This document shows, one piece after another, positions 7,372 to 16,332 of a stretch of DNA of 64,000 nucleotides. The notes below the pieces were generated by a model. It did no database searches and was not told where the DNA came from. It saw only the letters and a program-made list of their open reading frames with translations. Made by a program: the position numbers and the translations under genes. Each line of letters begins with the position of its first letter. The first letter of the stretch is position 1. Location of the stretch: NCBI RefSeq assembly GCF_024464655.1, contig NZ_JANHAV010000002.1, positions 1 to 64,000 on the forward strand, read 5' to 3'. This stretch comes from Halobellus inordinatus (GTDB lineage: Archaea; Halobacteriota; Halobacteria; Halobacteriales; Haloferacaceae).

Positions 7372-8906
7372 CAGTAGGTCACCTCCGCGTCGCGGAGGAA
7401 TTCAAGATCTGCGAGCGTGCCGTGCAGGTCGCGGATGTCTTCGGCGCCGGTGGTCAGCATCGCGAGGCGTTCGAGGGCGAGCCCCCACGCCATCACGTCG
7501 TGTTCGACGCCGAGCGGTTCGAGCACCTCGTCGCGGAACATCCCCGAGTTCCCGATCTCGATGAGCTCGCCGGTCGTCGGGTGCCGGCCGAACAGCTCGA
7601 AGGAGGGCTCGGTGTAGGGGTTGTAGTGCGGTTTGAACTGCACGTCGGTGATGCCGAACTGCTCGTAGAACTCGACGAACGTCCCCATCAGATCCCTGAC
7701 CGAGAGGTTCTCGGCCATCACCCAGCCCTCGATCTGGAAGAACTCGAGCAGGTGAGTCGCATCGAGGGTGTCGTTGCGGTACACCTTCTCGACGGAGAAG
7801 TACCGCTGGGGCGGTTCGAGTTCGCCCACTTCGGTCCCGGAGAGATAGCGCATCGACAGCGACGTGGTGTGTCCGCGCAGCGCGATGGCGCGCGCGAAGT
7901 CCTCGGACCACGGCGAGTGGTAGCCGTCGCCGTCCTCGCCGACGCCCTCGCGGTGGGCGTGTTCGACGCGGTCGACGAGGTCCTCTGGGATATCGGCGAT
8001 CGGGGGGACGTCGAGCGCGAAGCGGTCCCAGTGGGTCCGTGCGGGGTGGTCCTGCGGCATAAACAGACAGTCGTTGATCCAGAAGTCGGCGTCGGCGTGG
8101 GGGCCGTCCATCTCCTGGAAGCCCATCCCGACGAGGACGTCTTTCACGCGCTCGGCCGTCTGTCGGAGCACGTGCGTCTTGCCGCCGCGGACCTCGGGCG
8201 CGTCGGCCTCGACGTTGTACTCGGTGAACTCGACGTCTTGCCACTCGCCGGAGGTGAGCATCTCGGGCGTGAGACGGTCGACCGCCTCGGTCGCTTCGAC
8301 GCCTTCCATCAGCGCCGTGACGCCCGCATCCGTGAGCGTGGCCGTCCGGACGGTCCGCTCGTGGCGTTCGAGGAGGTTCCGCGAGACCAACTGATCGAGG
8401 ACGTCGTCGTCGTCGACGTCGGCGAGGGCCGCGTCGGAGTCGTCTTCGTCGTCGACGGCAGCGAGCGCGGCGAGTGCGGCCGCTTCGGGGTCGTCCTCGG
8501 CGTCGGCGTCGCCGTCGGCCGAGAGTTCGCCGCTCTCGATGGAGCCGTAGCCCTTGCGGCCGAAGTTGGCGAGGGCGATGTCGACTTCCGGGCCGTCGAG
8601 GTCGGCCGCGCCGATGGTCCGACCCATCTGTACCGGGTCGTCGTCGGCGCCGGCTTCGATCGCGGCGCGGTACAGGCGCACTTCGGGGAGGCCGGCGTCG
8701 ATGTACTCGCGGCCCTCCGCGGTCAGTTCGTACTCGACCGTCTCGCGCTCGGTGACGTCGAGGAGCCCGTCGTCACGGAGTTCGAAGACGGCTTGCGTCG
8801 CCGTCTCGGGCTTCAGTCCCGCCTCGTCGGCGAGTCGTTCGATCGGCGTCTCGTCTGTCGCGCTCGCGGCGTTCAACACCGCGACCTGTGGTTCGGGAAG
8901 TTTCAT
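7371..8906 (-). CDS. pheS: Phenylalanine--tRNA ligase alpha subunit
   Basis: The catalytic alpha subunit is 511 residues long. The N-terminal 75 residues form a winged helix (ETPIERLADEAGLKPETATQAVFELRDDGLL), the tRNA/DNA-binding extension of archaeal and eukaryotic PheRS. A very acidic low-complexity insert (about 130-170) separates it from the class II core. Motif 2 is visible as VEKVYRNDTLDATHLLEF (near 368) and motif 3 as WGLALERLAML (near 474). QIEGWV and GNSGMFRDEVLEPLG are the expected active-site elements. It is first in the pheS-pheT pair. The start ATG at 8906 gives MKLPEPQVAVLNAAS, the normal family opening. Confidence 0.97.
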   Translation of the reverse strand: MKLPEPQVAVLNAASATDETPIERLADEAGLKPETATQAVFELRDDGLLDVTERETVEYELTAEGREYIDAGLPEVRLYRAAIEAGADDDPVQMGRTIGAADLDGPEVDIALANFGRKGYGSIESGELSADGDADAEDDPEAAALAALAAVDDEDDSDAALADVDDDDVLDQLVSRNLLERHERTVRTATLTDAGVTALMEGVEATEAVDRLTPEMLTSGEWQDVEFTEYNVEADAPEVRGGKTHVLRQTAERVKDVLVGMGFQEMDGPHADADFWINDCLFMPQDHPARTHWDRFALDVPPIADIPEDLVDRVEHAHREGVGEDGDGYHSPWSEDFARAIALRGHTTSLSMRYLSGTEVGELEPPQRYFSVEKVYRNDTLDATHLLEFFQIEGWVMAENLSVRDLMGTFVEFYEQFGITDVQFKPHYNPYTEPSFELFGRHPTTGELIEIGNSGMFRDEVLEPLGVEHDVMAWGLALERLAMLTTGAEDIRDLHGTLADLEFLRDAEVTY

Positions 8907-9296
8907 TCTGTGTTCGATGTGGATGATCGGGGCCGCAGGTCGGTCGTTGTCGCGTCTACCGACCGGCCGCCAGTTAGCAGTTCCGAAGACCGCAGACGCT
9001 CGCGCGTCTGCACCGGACCGATTCGAGCGGTTTCGCCGCCGTCGCGAGCGCCGTCGGTGCCGGCGCGTGGGTCGGCGGGTCCGCCGCTCTCAGGCGGGCC
9101 GGAAGAAGAAGACGGACCCGTCGCTGTCGATCGATTCCACGTCGACACTGCGTTCGGGACTGCAGGGTCCGTATCGCATACCCGAACTCACTCTATCGGC
9201 GATCAAAACGATTGCGGATTCGTGCGAATAGGTGCCACGGCAGGGTGTGGCGGCGGCGACAGCATCCTTATCTCCCGAGGCGGCGAAAAGGGAGAT
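8907..9296. other. 390-nt divergent intergenic region with a perfect hairpin
   Basis: No supported gene lies here; the open frames are Ser/Arg/Gly-rich and without family resemblance. It must hold the promoter of pheS (minus) and of the amphi-Trp gene (plus). A perfect 8-bp stem with a four-base loop (GCAGACGC TCGC GCGTCTGC) sits at 8992-9011, about 90 nt upstream of pheS. It could be a leader element or terminator, but nothing else supports a specific role. Confidence 0.4.
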
Positions 9297-9584
9297 ATGC
9301 CCGAAGAAGTCCTCTTCAAATCCGAAAGCGCACAGGGCCGAGAGTCGATCGCAACGTACCTACGCGACGTCGCCGACAAACTCGATGCTGGAGACGCGAT
9401 CACGCTGACAGCCGGCGGTCAGTCTGTGACACTCGAACCACCGGCGAAGCCGACGTTCGAGGTGAAAGCCGAGCGCGAAGGCCCCACAGAGGGGCCGGGC
9501 GAACTGAGCATCGAGTTCGAGATCGAGTGGGACGAAGGTGCGAGCGGCGAGGACGGCGAGGACGGCGACTTGACGATCGAGTAG
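9297..9584 (+). CDS. Amphi-Trp domain-containing protein
   Basis: The protein has 95 residues and opens MPEEVLFKSESAQGRESIATYLRD. The body contains ADKLDAGDAITLTAGGQSVTL and a strand-rich FEVKAEREG/LSIEFEIEWDE segment. This is the amphi-Trp family, small proteins frequent in haloarchaea whose biochemical role is not established. The C-terminus is a short Gly/Glu/Asp tail. The start ATG at 9297 follows GGAGAT, a possible weak ribosome binding site. It converges with trpS, leaving 16 nt between stops. Confidence 0.8.
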   Translation: MPEEVLFKSESAQGRESIATYLRDVADKLDAGDAITLTAGGQSVTLEPPAKPTFEVKAEREGPTEGPGELSIEFEIEWDEGASGEDGEDGDLTIE

Positions 9585-9600
9585 AACGAGCGCCCCGAAC

Positions 9601-11250
9601 TCACTCGTCGCCGGGGGCGACGCCGCGGCGTGACGACGTCAGGGAGATGTCGAGGTCGTCGAGGAGGTCCTCGACTTCCTCACGCTTCTCCTGGTGGTCT
9701 TCGAGGAACTCGCGCATCAGTTCCGCAGCCTGTTCCTTACAGCCGCCGCAGAGGCGCTCTCCGCCGACGCACTCGTCGTAGACCTCCTTCGCGAACTCGT
9801 CGTCGTCGCCCGCGAGCAGATAGGCGTACAGTTCGTAGACGGGACACTCGTCGGCCTTGCCGCCGAGTTCGCGCTGTTTCTCTGCGGTCTCGCGACCGCC
9901 GGTCGTCGCCGCCTTCACCTTGTCGTAGCCCTCCTCGGGGTCGTCGAGGAGAGAGATGTGCGACGCCGGGATCGACGAGGACATCTTCCCGCCCGTGAGC
10001 CCGGTCATAAAGCGGTGGTAGATCGACGAGGGCGGGACGAAGCCGTAGCCGCCGTGGTCGAGTTCGATCTCGCGCGCGAGTTCTTCGGCGTCGGCGACGT
10101 CGAGGTCGAAGGCGTCGACGTGCTCCTCGTACCGCCGTTTCTCGCCGTCGATCGCTTCGATCAGTCCCTCGAACGCCGCCTCCGTCGCGTTGGCGTCGAG
10201 GAAGCGGACGCGGGGACGGAGCGGCTCCATCCCGGCGTTGTTCAGTTTTTCCACTGCTGACTCGCGGACGTCGTCGCCGACGACGACACCGAGGTCGTCG
10301 AGGTCCGCGTGGGCAGCGAGCCACGCGCCTGCCTCCTCGCAGCGGGGGCGGTCGGGCTCTTCGGCGTACTGCTCGCGTTCGTCGTAGACGGCCGCCACGA
10401 GCGCCCGCTCGGCGTCGGTGAGCTCGAAGCTCGCGTACGCCTCGGTCACCTTGAAGAAGCGCATCCGCGCCGCGAGATCGCGGGCGAATCGGACGTGCGG
10501 GTCCTGGTCGGGGCCGACTGGGATGACGGTCGGCTTCGGCTCCTCTAACTGCGGATAGAGGATGTCGGCCATCTGCGTGACGACCGACTGCATATGCGAG
10601 ACGTTGGTCTCGCCGTCGAAGCCGTAGATGCCCTGGAACTCCGAGAAGTTCGCCTTCGAGCCGAGTTCGAAGGCGAGATCCTGCAGCTCGCGGTTGTCGG
10701 ACTGCCGGTAGAGTTCACCCTCCTCGGGGTCGAAGCCGAGCGCGAGCAGGCTCAGGAGGTAATCGCGCGCGTGCTCGTCGATCTCCGACCAGGTCATCCC
10801 GCGGGCGGCGTGTGCCTCCAGGTCGGCGATCAGGCCGTAGGCGTCTGCGCCCTGCTGTTGGTGCCAGATGATCTCGTCGAAGACGAGCTTGTGGCCGATG
10901 TGGGGGTCGCCAGTCGGCATAAAGCCCGAGAGCACGGCCGCGTCCTCGCCCTCGCGGAGCGCGCGGGCGACGGGCTCGTAGTCGCGGTGCCCGAAGATGA
11001 CGCCCCGCCGCATCAGATAGTGGGGGTTCGGCACCTCGGGGAGCACGTCGTCGAACTCCCCGATGCCGAACTCCTCGAAGAGCTTTCGGTAGTCGGAGAC
11101 GGCCGAAGAGCCCCACGGATCGAGCGCGACGTCGTCTGCGCCGGCCGCGGCGTCGTCGGTGCCGCCGTCCGTCAGTCGCTTTTCGTCCTCCCGCGCGCTC
11201 TCATCAGGGGCGCGGTCGTCACTGTCGCGGGCGTCGTGGTCTCGTGTCAT
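9601..11250 (-). CDS. trpS: Tryptophan--tRNA ligase
   Basis: This class I synthetase of 549 residues charges tRNA-Trp. Its HIGH-like motif is PTGDPHIGHK (residues 112-121) and the KMSKS counterpart is GGKMSSSIP (about 420). SYGL-type residues and a C-terminal CVGGERLCGGCKEQA cluster, with a possible Cys2-Cys2 site, are visible. The first 45 residues are an acidic Asp-rich extension (MTRDHDARDSDDRAPDES) common in haloarchaeal members. I chose the ATG at 11250 because it overlaps the endA stop by four bases (ATGA); the frame remains open further upstream only because of GC bias and runs through endA in another frame. endA and trpS are thus an operon. Confidence 0.96.
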   Translation of the reverse strand: MTRDHDARDSDDRAPDESAREDEKRLTDGGTDDAAAGADDVALDPWGSSAVSDYRKLFEEFGIGEFDDVLPEVPNPHYLMRRGVIFGHRDYEPVARALREGEDAAVLSGFMPTGDPHIGHKLVFDEIIWHQQQGADAYGLIADLEAHAARGMTWSEIDEHARDYLLSLLALGFDPEEGELYRQSDNRELQDLAFELGSKANFSEFQGIYGFDGETNVSHMQSVVTQMADILYPQLEEPKPTVIPVGPDQDPHVRFARDLAARMRFFKVTEAYASFELTDAERALVAAVYDEREQYAEEPDRPRCEEAGAWLAAHADLDDLGVVVGDDVRESAVEKLNNAGMEPLRPRVRFLDANATEAAFEGLIEAIDGEKRRYEEHVDAFDLDVADAEELAREIELDHGGYGFVPPSSIYHRFMTGLTGGKMSSSIPASHISLLDDPEEGYDKVKAATTGGRETAEKQRELGGKADECPVYELYAYLLAGDDDEFAKEVYDECVGGERLCGGCKEQAAELMREFLEDHQEKREEVEDLLDDLDISLTSSRRGVAPGDE

Positions 11251-12362
11251 GGGGTGAGTCGGGCTACCGAGAGCCAGTCTATCTCGCCGTTGGCCGCGGT
11301 GAGCGCAAAAACCATTCGCTTCCGGACCCCGCCGGCGAGTCTGACGTCGAGCGAGAGGTCCCGCGGGTAGAAGGTGTGGTCGGGCGCGACGACGCGCACG
11401 AGGTCCGTCGAGTGACTCAGCGAGTCGACGTCGGTGAACTCCTCGTAGACGCGGAAGTCCGCGCCGAACTTGAAGCCGCTCTTGGGGACGACGCCGCGGT
11501 CCCGCAGGGCGGCGTACGCGCGCAGGCGGCGGTCGAACCGCTCGCCCTCGACGTCGCGGCCGAGGTCGACGACGGCCGCGGGGTCGACGTCGACGACGCC
11601 GCGCTGGGCGAGATACGCGCCCTCGACGAGCGACAGTTGGAGCGGCCCCGAGTCGGCGTTCCGGCCGAACAGCCGCTGACCGTAGAAGTTCCCCTCGTAG
11701 AGGTCCTCGGCGGTCGCATAGCAGACCACGCGGTCGTCGAGCAGATCGGCGTCGACGGCTGCGGGGAGTCCAGTATCGGAAGTGTCGGCACCCTCTCCAC
11801 TGCCGGCGCCGGACCCGTCTGGGGCCTCCGCTGCTCCCTCGCCGATCGTCGGAGCGGCGTCGGTCTCGAAGTACGTCAGTTCGCCGTCCTCGTCGACGAC
11901 CGCGAGGACGACGCCCCCGAGCGACGCTGCGCGGACCGCTTCGCGCTCGCCCGCGACGCGGATCCGGTAGGCGACCGCGTCGTCCCACGGCCCCTTGCCG
12001 CGCGGATAGACGACGAAATCGACGTCGCTATCGGCGGCCGCGACGTCCGCGTCGACGCCCGGCCACGCCTCGCAGGTGGGCGAGAGATAGAAGCCGCGGT
12101 CCCGCAGGTCCTTGTAGACCGCAAAGCGCAGCGTCGCGCCCGTCCGAACGAGGAACTCGCGGAACCCCAGCCGGTCGCCGTCGCGCTCGGACTCGTCGAC
12201 GACGGCGTCGAGGTCGCCCCGCGAGAGGAGGTGCGCCGCCTCGACGGGCGCCAGTTCGATACGGTTGCGGTCGAGCGGGCGACCGTACCCGCGGGCGTCG
12301 TAGAACCGCTGTCTGGCGTCGCCGCCGACGCGAACCACGCCGTCGACCAGTGTCCCATCCAT
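11247..12362 (-). CDS. endA: tRNA-splicing endonuclease EndA
   Basis: EndA cuts pre-tRNA and pre-rRNA at bulge-helix-bulge motifs. In haloarchaea this includes the long intron of tRNA-Trp, which makes the coupling to trpS suggestive. The 371-residue protein is a tandem fusion of two EndA-like units. The first (RIELAPVEAAHLLSRGDLDA ... LRDRGFYLSPTCEAWPGVD) is the degenerate structural repeat. The second (LQLSLVEGAYLAQRGVVDVD ... LRDRGVVPKSGFKFGADFRVYEEF) is the catalytic repeat, with candidate Tyr (FRVYE), His (LSHSTD) and Lys (VRKRM) triad residues. An Asp/Gly/Ser linker joins the halves. The start is the ATG at 12362 (MDGTLVDGVVRVGG). The upstream extension of the frame is shadow. Confidence 0.95.
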   Translation of the reverse strand: MDGTLVDGVVRVGGDARQRFYDARGYGRPLDRNRIELAPVEAAHLLSRGDLDAVVDESERDGDRLGFREFLVRTGATLRFAVYKDLRDRGFYLSPTCEAWPGVDADVAAADSDVDFVVYPRGKGPWDDAVAYRIRVAGEREAVRAASLGGVVLAVVDEDGELTYFETDAAPTIGEGAAEAPDGSGAGSGEGADTSDTGLPAAVDADLLDDRVVCYATAEDLYEGNFYGQRLFGRNADSGPLQLSLVEGAYLAQRGVVDVDPAAVVDLGRDVEGERFDRRLRAYAALRDRGVVPKSGFKFGADFRVYEEFTDVDSLSHSTDLVRVVAPDHTFYPRDLSLDVRLAGGVRKRMVFALTAANGEIDWLSVARLTP

Positions 12363-12447
12363 ACACGCATCGGCGGTCGGCGACGACAAAGGGGCTGCGA
12401 TCATCGGGTGCTGGAGTGGGGTTTCGAAACGAGCACACGGCGGCGTA

Positions 12448-13188
12448 TCACGCCTCGAACGCGTCGCACGTCGCGTCCAGACAGCGCCGACCGCGCGCGG
12501 TCTCGAAGACCGGCAGCCCGCAGTCGCACTCGTCGACGACGACCCCGGCCGGAATAGCGAAGGCGGTATCGCAGTCGGGGTAGGCGTCACACCCGGCGAG
12601 GAGGCGACCGCCGCGGCGGATGATCCGAAGGTCCGACCCGCAGTCCGGACACGTCCACTCCCGGTCGAACCGCTCGCGGACGGCGTCGTCCAGCGACTCA
12701 CAGGAACGGTCGAGGCAGATCTCGAAGACCTCGCCCGCCTCCGCGCGGATCTTCGGGAGGCCGCACGCGTCGCACGTCTCCTGGAGGACGGTCGCGCCGG
12801 CGGGCAGCGGATAGCGGAGGTCGGAGTCGAGACCGACGACGTCGCCGCTAGTGCGGACGAGCGGCTCGCCCGTGTCGGGGTGCGATCCGACGGGGACGCC
12901 GGCCTCGGTAACGGGATACTCGGCCTCCCCCGAGCGCTCGTGGGCGACGACGCGGAGGACCTGCTCGCCGGCGCGCGCGACGAGGCCGAAGCCGCCGGCG
13001 TCGGTCTCGACGGTCAGCGAGTCGGGGCGCGTCAGCCACGCCACGGGCTGGTAGCCGTCGGCGTCGTGGACGAGAACTGTTCGGTCGGGCTTGACGACGA
13101 TGACGACGCGGCCGCGTTGCGTGCGGGCGCGAGCACCCTCGAAGGTCGTCGTACAGTCGCCGGCGAAGACGCGAATCGTCTCGGACAT
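12448..13188 (-). CDS. NucS-like N-terminal domain fused to topoisomerase-type zinc ribbons
   Basis: The 246-residue protein has an N-terminal domain (1-110) resembling the N-terminal dimerisation/DNA-binding domain of the mismatch endonuclease NucS/EndoMS: FAGDCTTTFEGARA, VVIVVKPDRTVLVHDADGYQPVAWL. The NucS RecB-like nuclease domain is absent. Instead, residues 140-246 hold C4 zinc ribbons of the topoisomerase IA C-terminal type (CDACGLPKIR, CLDRSC, CPDCGSDLRIIRRGGRLLAGC, CDCGLPVFETARGRRC). The likely role is binding damaged, mismatched or single-stranded DNA. It is 85 nt upstream of endA on the same strand. The start is the ATG at 13188. Confidence 0.8.
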   Translation of the reverse strand: MSETIRVFAGDCTTTFEGARARTQRGRVVIVVKPDRTVLVHDADGYQPVAWLTRPDSLTVETDAGGFGLVARAGEQVLRVVAHERSGEAEYPVTEAGVPVGSHPDTGEPLVRTSGDVVGLDSDLRYPLPAGATVLQETCDACGLPKIRAEAGEVFEICLDRSCESLDDAVRERFDREWTCPDCGSDLRIIRRGGRLLAGCDAYPDCDTAFAIPAGVVVDECDCGLPVFETARGRRCLDATCDAFEA

Positions 13189-13263
13189 ACGACGGGCGTG
13201 GTCCCGTCATCGGTGATAGACCCTCCCACGAAGGTCTTTGAACCAAGGGCTGTGAGGAGGTGT

Positions 13264-13914
13264 ATGGACGTGCCCGACGGCGCGGTGTTGTTCGATATGG
13301 ACGGGGTGTTGGTCGACTCCGAGACGTACTGGCACCGCTTCGAGGACGAGTGGGTCTTCGCGGCGGCCGTCGCGGACGGGTCGCCCGCCCACGAGGAGGT
13401 GACGGGGATGCCCTACGACGAGATCTACGACTACCTCGACGAGCGGTACGGGACAGTCGTGAGGAAAGACGAGTTCGTCGCGAAGTACGAGGAGCGCGCG
13501 GAGTCACTGTACGGCGAGCAGGTGGTGTTGACCGAGGGAATCCCAGAACTGTTCGACGCGCTACGAGCCACCGGTCGGGCGATCGCGATCGTCTCCTCCG
13601 CGCCGCGGGCGTGGATCAATATCGTCCGCGAGCGGTTCGACCTCGGCCCGCTCGATCTGGTGTTGAGCGCCGAGGAGATTGACGAGCACGGCAAGCCCGA
13701 ACCGCACATCTACGAGCGCGCCGCCGAGCGGCTCGGCGTCGTCCCCAGCGAGTGTGTCGTCGTCGAGGACTCGGTCAACGGCATCGAGGCCGCCGTCCGC
13801 GCGGGTGCGTTCACCGTCGCGTTCCGAGCGGCGCACAACGCCGACCTAGATCTCTCGCGTGCCGACGTCGTCGTCGAGGGGACCGCGGAACTGCGCGACG
13901 TCCTGCTTGGTTGA
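13264..13914 (+). CDS. HAD-superfamily hydrolase (phosphoglucomutase/phosphatase-like)
   Basis: The protein has 216 residues. HAD motif I is LFDMDGVLVDSE (nucleophile D11, D13), motif II IVSSAPRAW, motif III the lysine in EHGKPEPHIYERAAERLGV, and motif IV CVVVEDSVNGIEAA. The cap insertion (TYWHRFEDEWVF...PYDEIYDYLDERYG) is helical, as in subfamily IA (beta-phosphoglucomutase-like). The substrate cannot be read from sequence; sugar-phosphate phosphatase is a reasonable guess. The start ATG at 13264 is about 30 nt from an AT-poor promoter region and is divergent from the zinc-ribbon gene. The stop TGA lies within the first unit of the 27-bp tandem repeat that follows. Confidence 0.88.
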   Translation: MDVPDGAVLFDMDGVLVDSETYWHRFEDEWVFAAAVADGSPAHEEVTGMPYDEIYDYLDERYGTVVRKDEFVAKYEERAESLYGEQVVLTEGIPELFDALRATGRAIAIVSSAPRAWINIVRERFDLGPLDLVLSAEEIDEHGKPEPHIYERAAERLGVVPSECVVVEDSVNGIEAAVRAGAFTVAFRAAHNADLDLSRADVVVEGTAELRDVLLG

Positions 13915-13964
13915 GGGCGTCGATCGAGCCTGTTGGGTTGAGGGCGTCGATCGAGCCTGTTGGG
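13911..13964. repeat. 27-bp tandem direct repeat spanning a stop codon
   Basis: Two identical 27-bp units, 13911-13937 and 13938-13964, begin TTGAGGGCGTCGATCGAG. The first unit contains the stop codon of the HAD gene (TGA, 13912-13914). A degenerate start of a third unit follows at 13965. The repeat fills the gap between two convergent genes. It is probably a local duplication; it has no terminal inverted repeats and no flanking triplet duplication. Confidence 0.9.
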
Positions 13965-13992
13965 TCGAGCGCGTCGTTCGCGTCCCTCGCGC

Positions 13993-16332
13993 CTATTCGA
14001 TCTCGACGGTTCGACTCGCAGTGACGGGGTGAAGCGGCTCTCCGGGGAACGTCACCTCGACGGTGAAGTCGAGTTCGTCGGCGTTCGCGCCGAAGACGCC
14101 GACGGGGACCGCCAGCGAATCCGAGAGGTACGCCTCCTTCGTCGTCATCTCGACGTCGTTGACCGTCACGCGGATCCCGACCGCCGCGCCGCCGCCCGCG
14201 TTGCGGACGGTGACGTCGCACATCTCGTTCGCCCCGGGAGCAATGCTATCGGGGAAGGAGCCCCACGAGACGTCGATCGCGGGGAACGAGCGGGCGTTCT
14301 CGACGATGCGGTCTGCGACCCCGGCAGAGAGTCCCGCTCGCTGGAGTTCCTCGGCGCCGGCGCCGACGACGTCCGCCGGGCTGTGGAGGCCGCCCGTCGC
14401 GAGCGTCCGCGCGCGGTTCGGGCCGATCCCGTCGACCGCAGTGAGGCCGACGGCGTCCCGGGGGACGCCGTGTTCGACGCGGGCCTCGACGCGCCGCGCG
14501 AGGTTGGCCGCCCGCGGACCCGCGAACTCCGCGAGGAACTCCCGGAGCGCCGAGAGAAGCCGCAGCGCGTTCTGTCTGATGATCCACGCGTCAGAGCGCA
14601 GGTCGGCGGGCGTGCTGTTTTGCATCCCGGCGTGGAGAATCGCGAGCACCTTTCGGGGGCCGTCCTCCAGCCCAGTCGAGACGTCCGAGAGCACGGCGTC
14701 GACGGCGTCGGCCTCCGACTGGCGCGCGGAGACCGAGTGGAACTCCTCGGCACCGGCGACGGTCTCTAAGATGCCGTCCGCAGAGATCGTCTCGCGCTCA
14801 CAGAGGTCGTGGAAGCGCTCTGCGGTCTCCAGTCGGAGGTAGTACTTCGAGGCGAGGCGACCGAGCGCGGTCCCGTTCACCGAGAGGTCTTCGCCCATCT
14901 GGACGAAGCCGCGGGCGACGAGCGATTCGAGCGTCTCGCGCACGCGCTCACGGAGGTTCTCGAAGTCGTACTGCTCGGGTTGCGACTGCGCCCGCCGATA
15001 GTAGAAGGTCGTCTCCAGCCACGAGATGACGTCGTCGAGGTCGCGGATGGTTCCCATCGCGATCTCGGCGTTGAGGTGCGAATCGAGGTCTTCGGCCAGC
15101 CGCGACTCGATCTCTTTGCCTTCTCGGAGGAGCTGCCGGTACTTGTCGGCGTCCGAGCGGTCGCAGACGACCCAGCCGTAGCCCACGTCGTCGTAGCCTG
15201 GGCGGCCCGCGCGGCCGAGCATCTGGAGGATGTCGAGCGGCGAGATGTCGACTTCGCCCTCCAGCGGGTCGTGGTACTTGGTGTCGCGGATGACGACACA
15301 GCGCGCGGGGAGGTTCACGCCCCACGCGAGCGTCGACGTCGAGAAGAGCAGTTGGATTTTGCCCTCCTTGAACCACTCCTCGACCCGGTCGCGGTCGCCC
15401 TTCGAGAGGCCGGCGTGGTGGAATCCGACGCCGTCCGGGGCGGCCTTCGCGAGCGCGTCGTCGTCTAACTCCTTCGCGTCGGTGTGGAAGTCGTAGTCGC
15501 CGCGCGCGCCCATCGGGACGTCGCGCTTCGCGATCTCGTCGCGCGATTTGCCCGCCGCGCGGACGGCGTCCTGCCGCGAGGAGACGAACACGAGCGCCTG
15601 GCCGTCGTCGCGGATGTGTTCCTCCGCGAGATCCAGCGCCGTGTAGAGGCGGCGGTACTTGTCCGCGAAGGCGTTGTCGCCGTGAGTGTACGTCCGCACG
15701 CCCGCGTGGAGGTCGACGGGGCGGTACTCGTCGCCGAACTCGAAGGTCGTCTCCGGCGGCGCATCCAGCCACGCCGCGACGTCCTCGATGTTCGGCATCG
15801 TCGCCGAGAGCGCGACGACCCGGGGGTCGCAGATCCGGCGGAGGCGCGAAACGGTCACTTCGAGGACGCCGCCGCGGGTGTCCGAATCCAGCAGATGCAC
15901 CTCGTCGATGACACAGCAGTCGACGTCGGTGATGAACGAGTAGCGCGCGGAGTCGTGCTTTCGCGTCGCGGAGTCGGTCTTCTCCGGCGTCATCACGAGG
16001 ATGTCGGCGCGCTCGGCACGGCGAGGGTTCAGGTCCCGTTCGCCGGTGACGACGTAGACCGAGTAGCCCAGTTCCTCGAAGCGTTCCCACTCCGACTCCT
16101 TCTCGTTGGTGAGCGCGCGCAGCGGCGCGATAAAGAGCGCCGTCCCGCCGTCGTCGAGGGTGCGACAGATGGCGAGTTCGGCGAGCGCGGTCTTCCCGCT
16201 CGCCGTCGGCGCGGCCGCGACGACGTTCTCGTCGCTGTCGAGGATGGCGGGCGCGGCCTCCCGCTGCATCCGGTTGAACTCGTCGAATCCGAAGGCGTCC
16301 GCGAACTCCGGGACGACGTCTGCGACCTTCAC
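13993..16332 (-). CDS. Ski2-like superfamily 2 DNA/RNA helicase with C-terminal Ig-like domain
   Basis: The protein has 779 residues. Motif I is APTASGKTA (41-49), motif Ia APLRALTNEKESEWERF, motif II DEVH (VIDEVHLLDSDTRGG), motif III ALSATMPNIEDVAAWL, and motif VI QMLGRAGRPGYDD. A winged-helix and Sec63-type segment follows, then a helix-hairpin-helix (VDGIGPNRARTLATGGLHSPADVV). The last 100 residues form a beta-rich Ig-like region (CDVTVRNAGGGAAVGIRVTVNDVEM). This is the second Ski2-like helicase in the window; it lacks the exact Hel308 layout. I chose the GTG at 16332 (VKVADVVPEFADAF) because the upstream frame has no family resemblance. The in vivo role (repair or RNA) cannot be decided here. 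Confidence 0.88.
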   Translation of the reverse strand: MKVADVVPEFADAFGFDEFNRMQREAAPAILDSDENVVAAAPTASGKTALAELAICRTLDDGGTALFIAPLRALTNEKESEWERFEELGYSVYVVTGERDLNPRRAERADILVMTPEKTDSATRKHDSARYSFITDVDCCVIDEVHLLDSDTRGGVLEVTVSRLRRICDPRVVALSATMPNIEDVAAWLDAPPETTFEFGDEYRPVDLHAGVRTYTHGDNAFADKYRRLYTALDLAEEHIRDDGQALVFVSSRQDAVRAAGKSRDEIAKRDVPMGARGDYDFHTDAKELDDDALAKAAPDGVGFHHAGLSKGDRDRVEEWFKEGKIQLLFSTSTLAWGVNLPARCVVIRDTKYHDPLEGEVDISPLDILQMLGRAGRPGYDDVGYGWVVCDRSDADKYRQLLREGKEIESRLAEDLDSHLNAEIAMGTIRDLDDVISWLETTFYYRRAQSQPEQYDFENLRERVRETLESLVARGFVQMGEDLSVNGTALGRLASKYYLRLETAERFHDLCERETISADGILETVAGAEEFHSVSARQSEADAVDAVLSDVSTGLEDGPRKVLAILHAGMQNSTPADLRSDAWIIRQNALRLLSALREFLAEFAGPRAANLARRVEARVEHGVPRDAVGLTAVDGIGPNRARTLATGGLHSPADVVGAGAEELQRAGLSAGVADRIVENARSFPAIDVSWGSFPDSIAPGANEMCDVTVRNAGGGAAVGIRVTVNDVEMTTKEAYLSDSLAVPVGVFGANADELDFTVEVTFPGEPLHPVTASRTVEIE

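Noticed and set aside
7422-9584. A 720-residue open frame antisense to pheS running into the amphi-Trp gene
   Set aside because: It is a shadow frame created by GC-biased codons of pheS; its apparent product has no family resemblance, and only the last 95 residues are the real amphi-Trp protein.
9601-11988. A 795-residue TrpS
   Set aside because: The N-terminal 246 residues lie over endA in another frame and are Arg-rich shadow; the ATGA overlap fixes the start at 11250.
13911-13964. Another stop-codon element like families A and B
   Set aside because: It covers a stop codon but is a simple tandem duplication with no inverted termini and no flanking triplet duplication.
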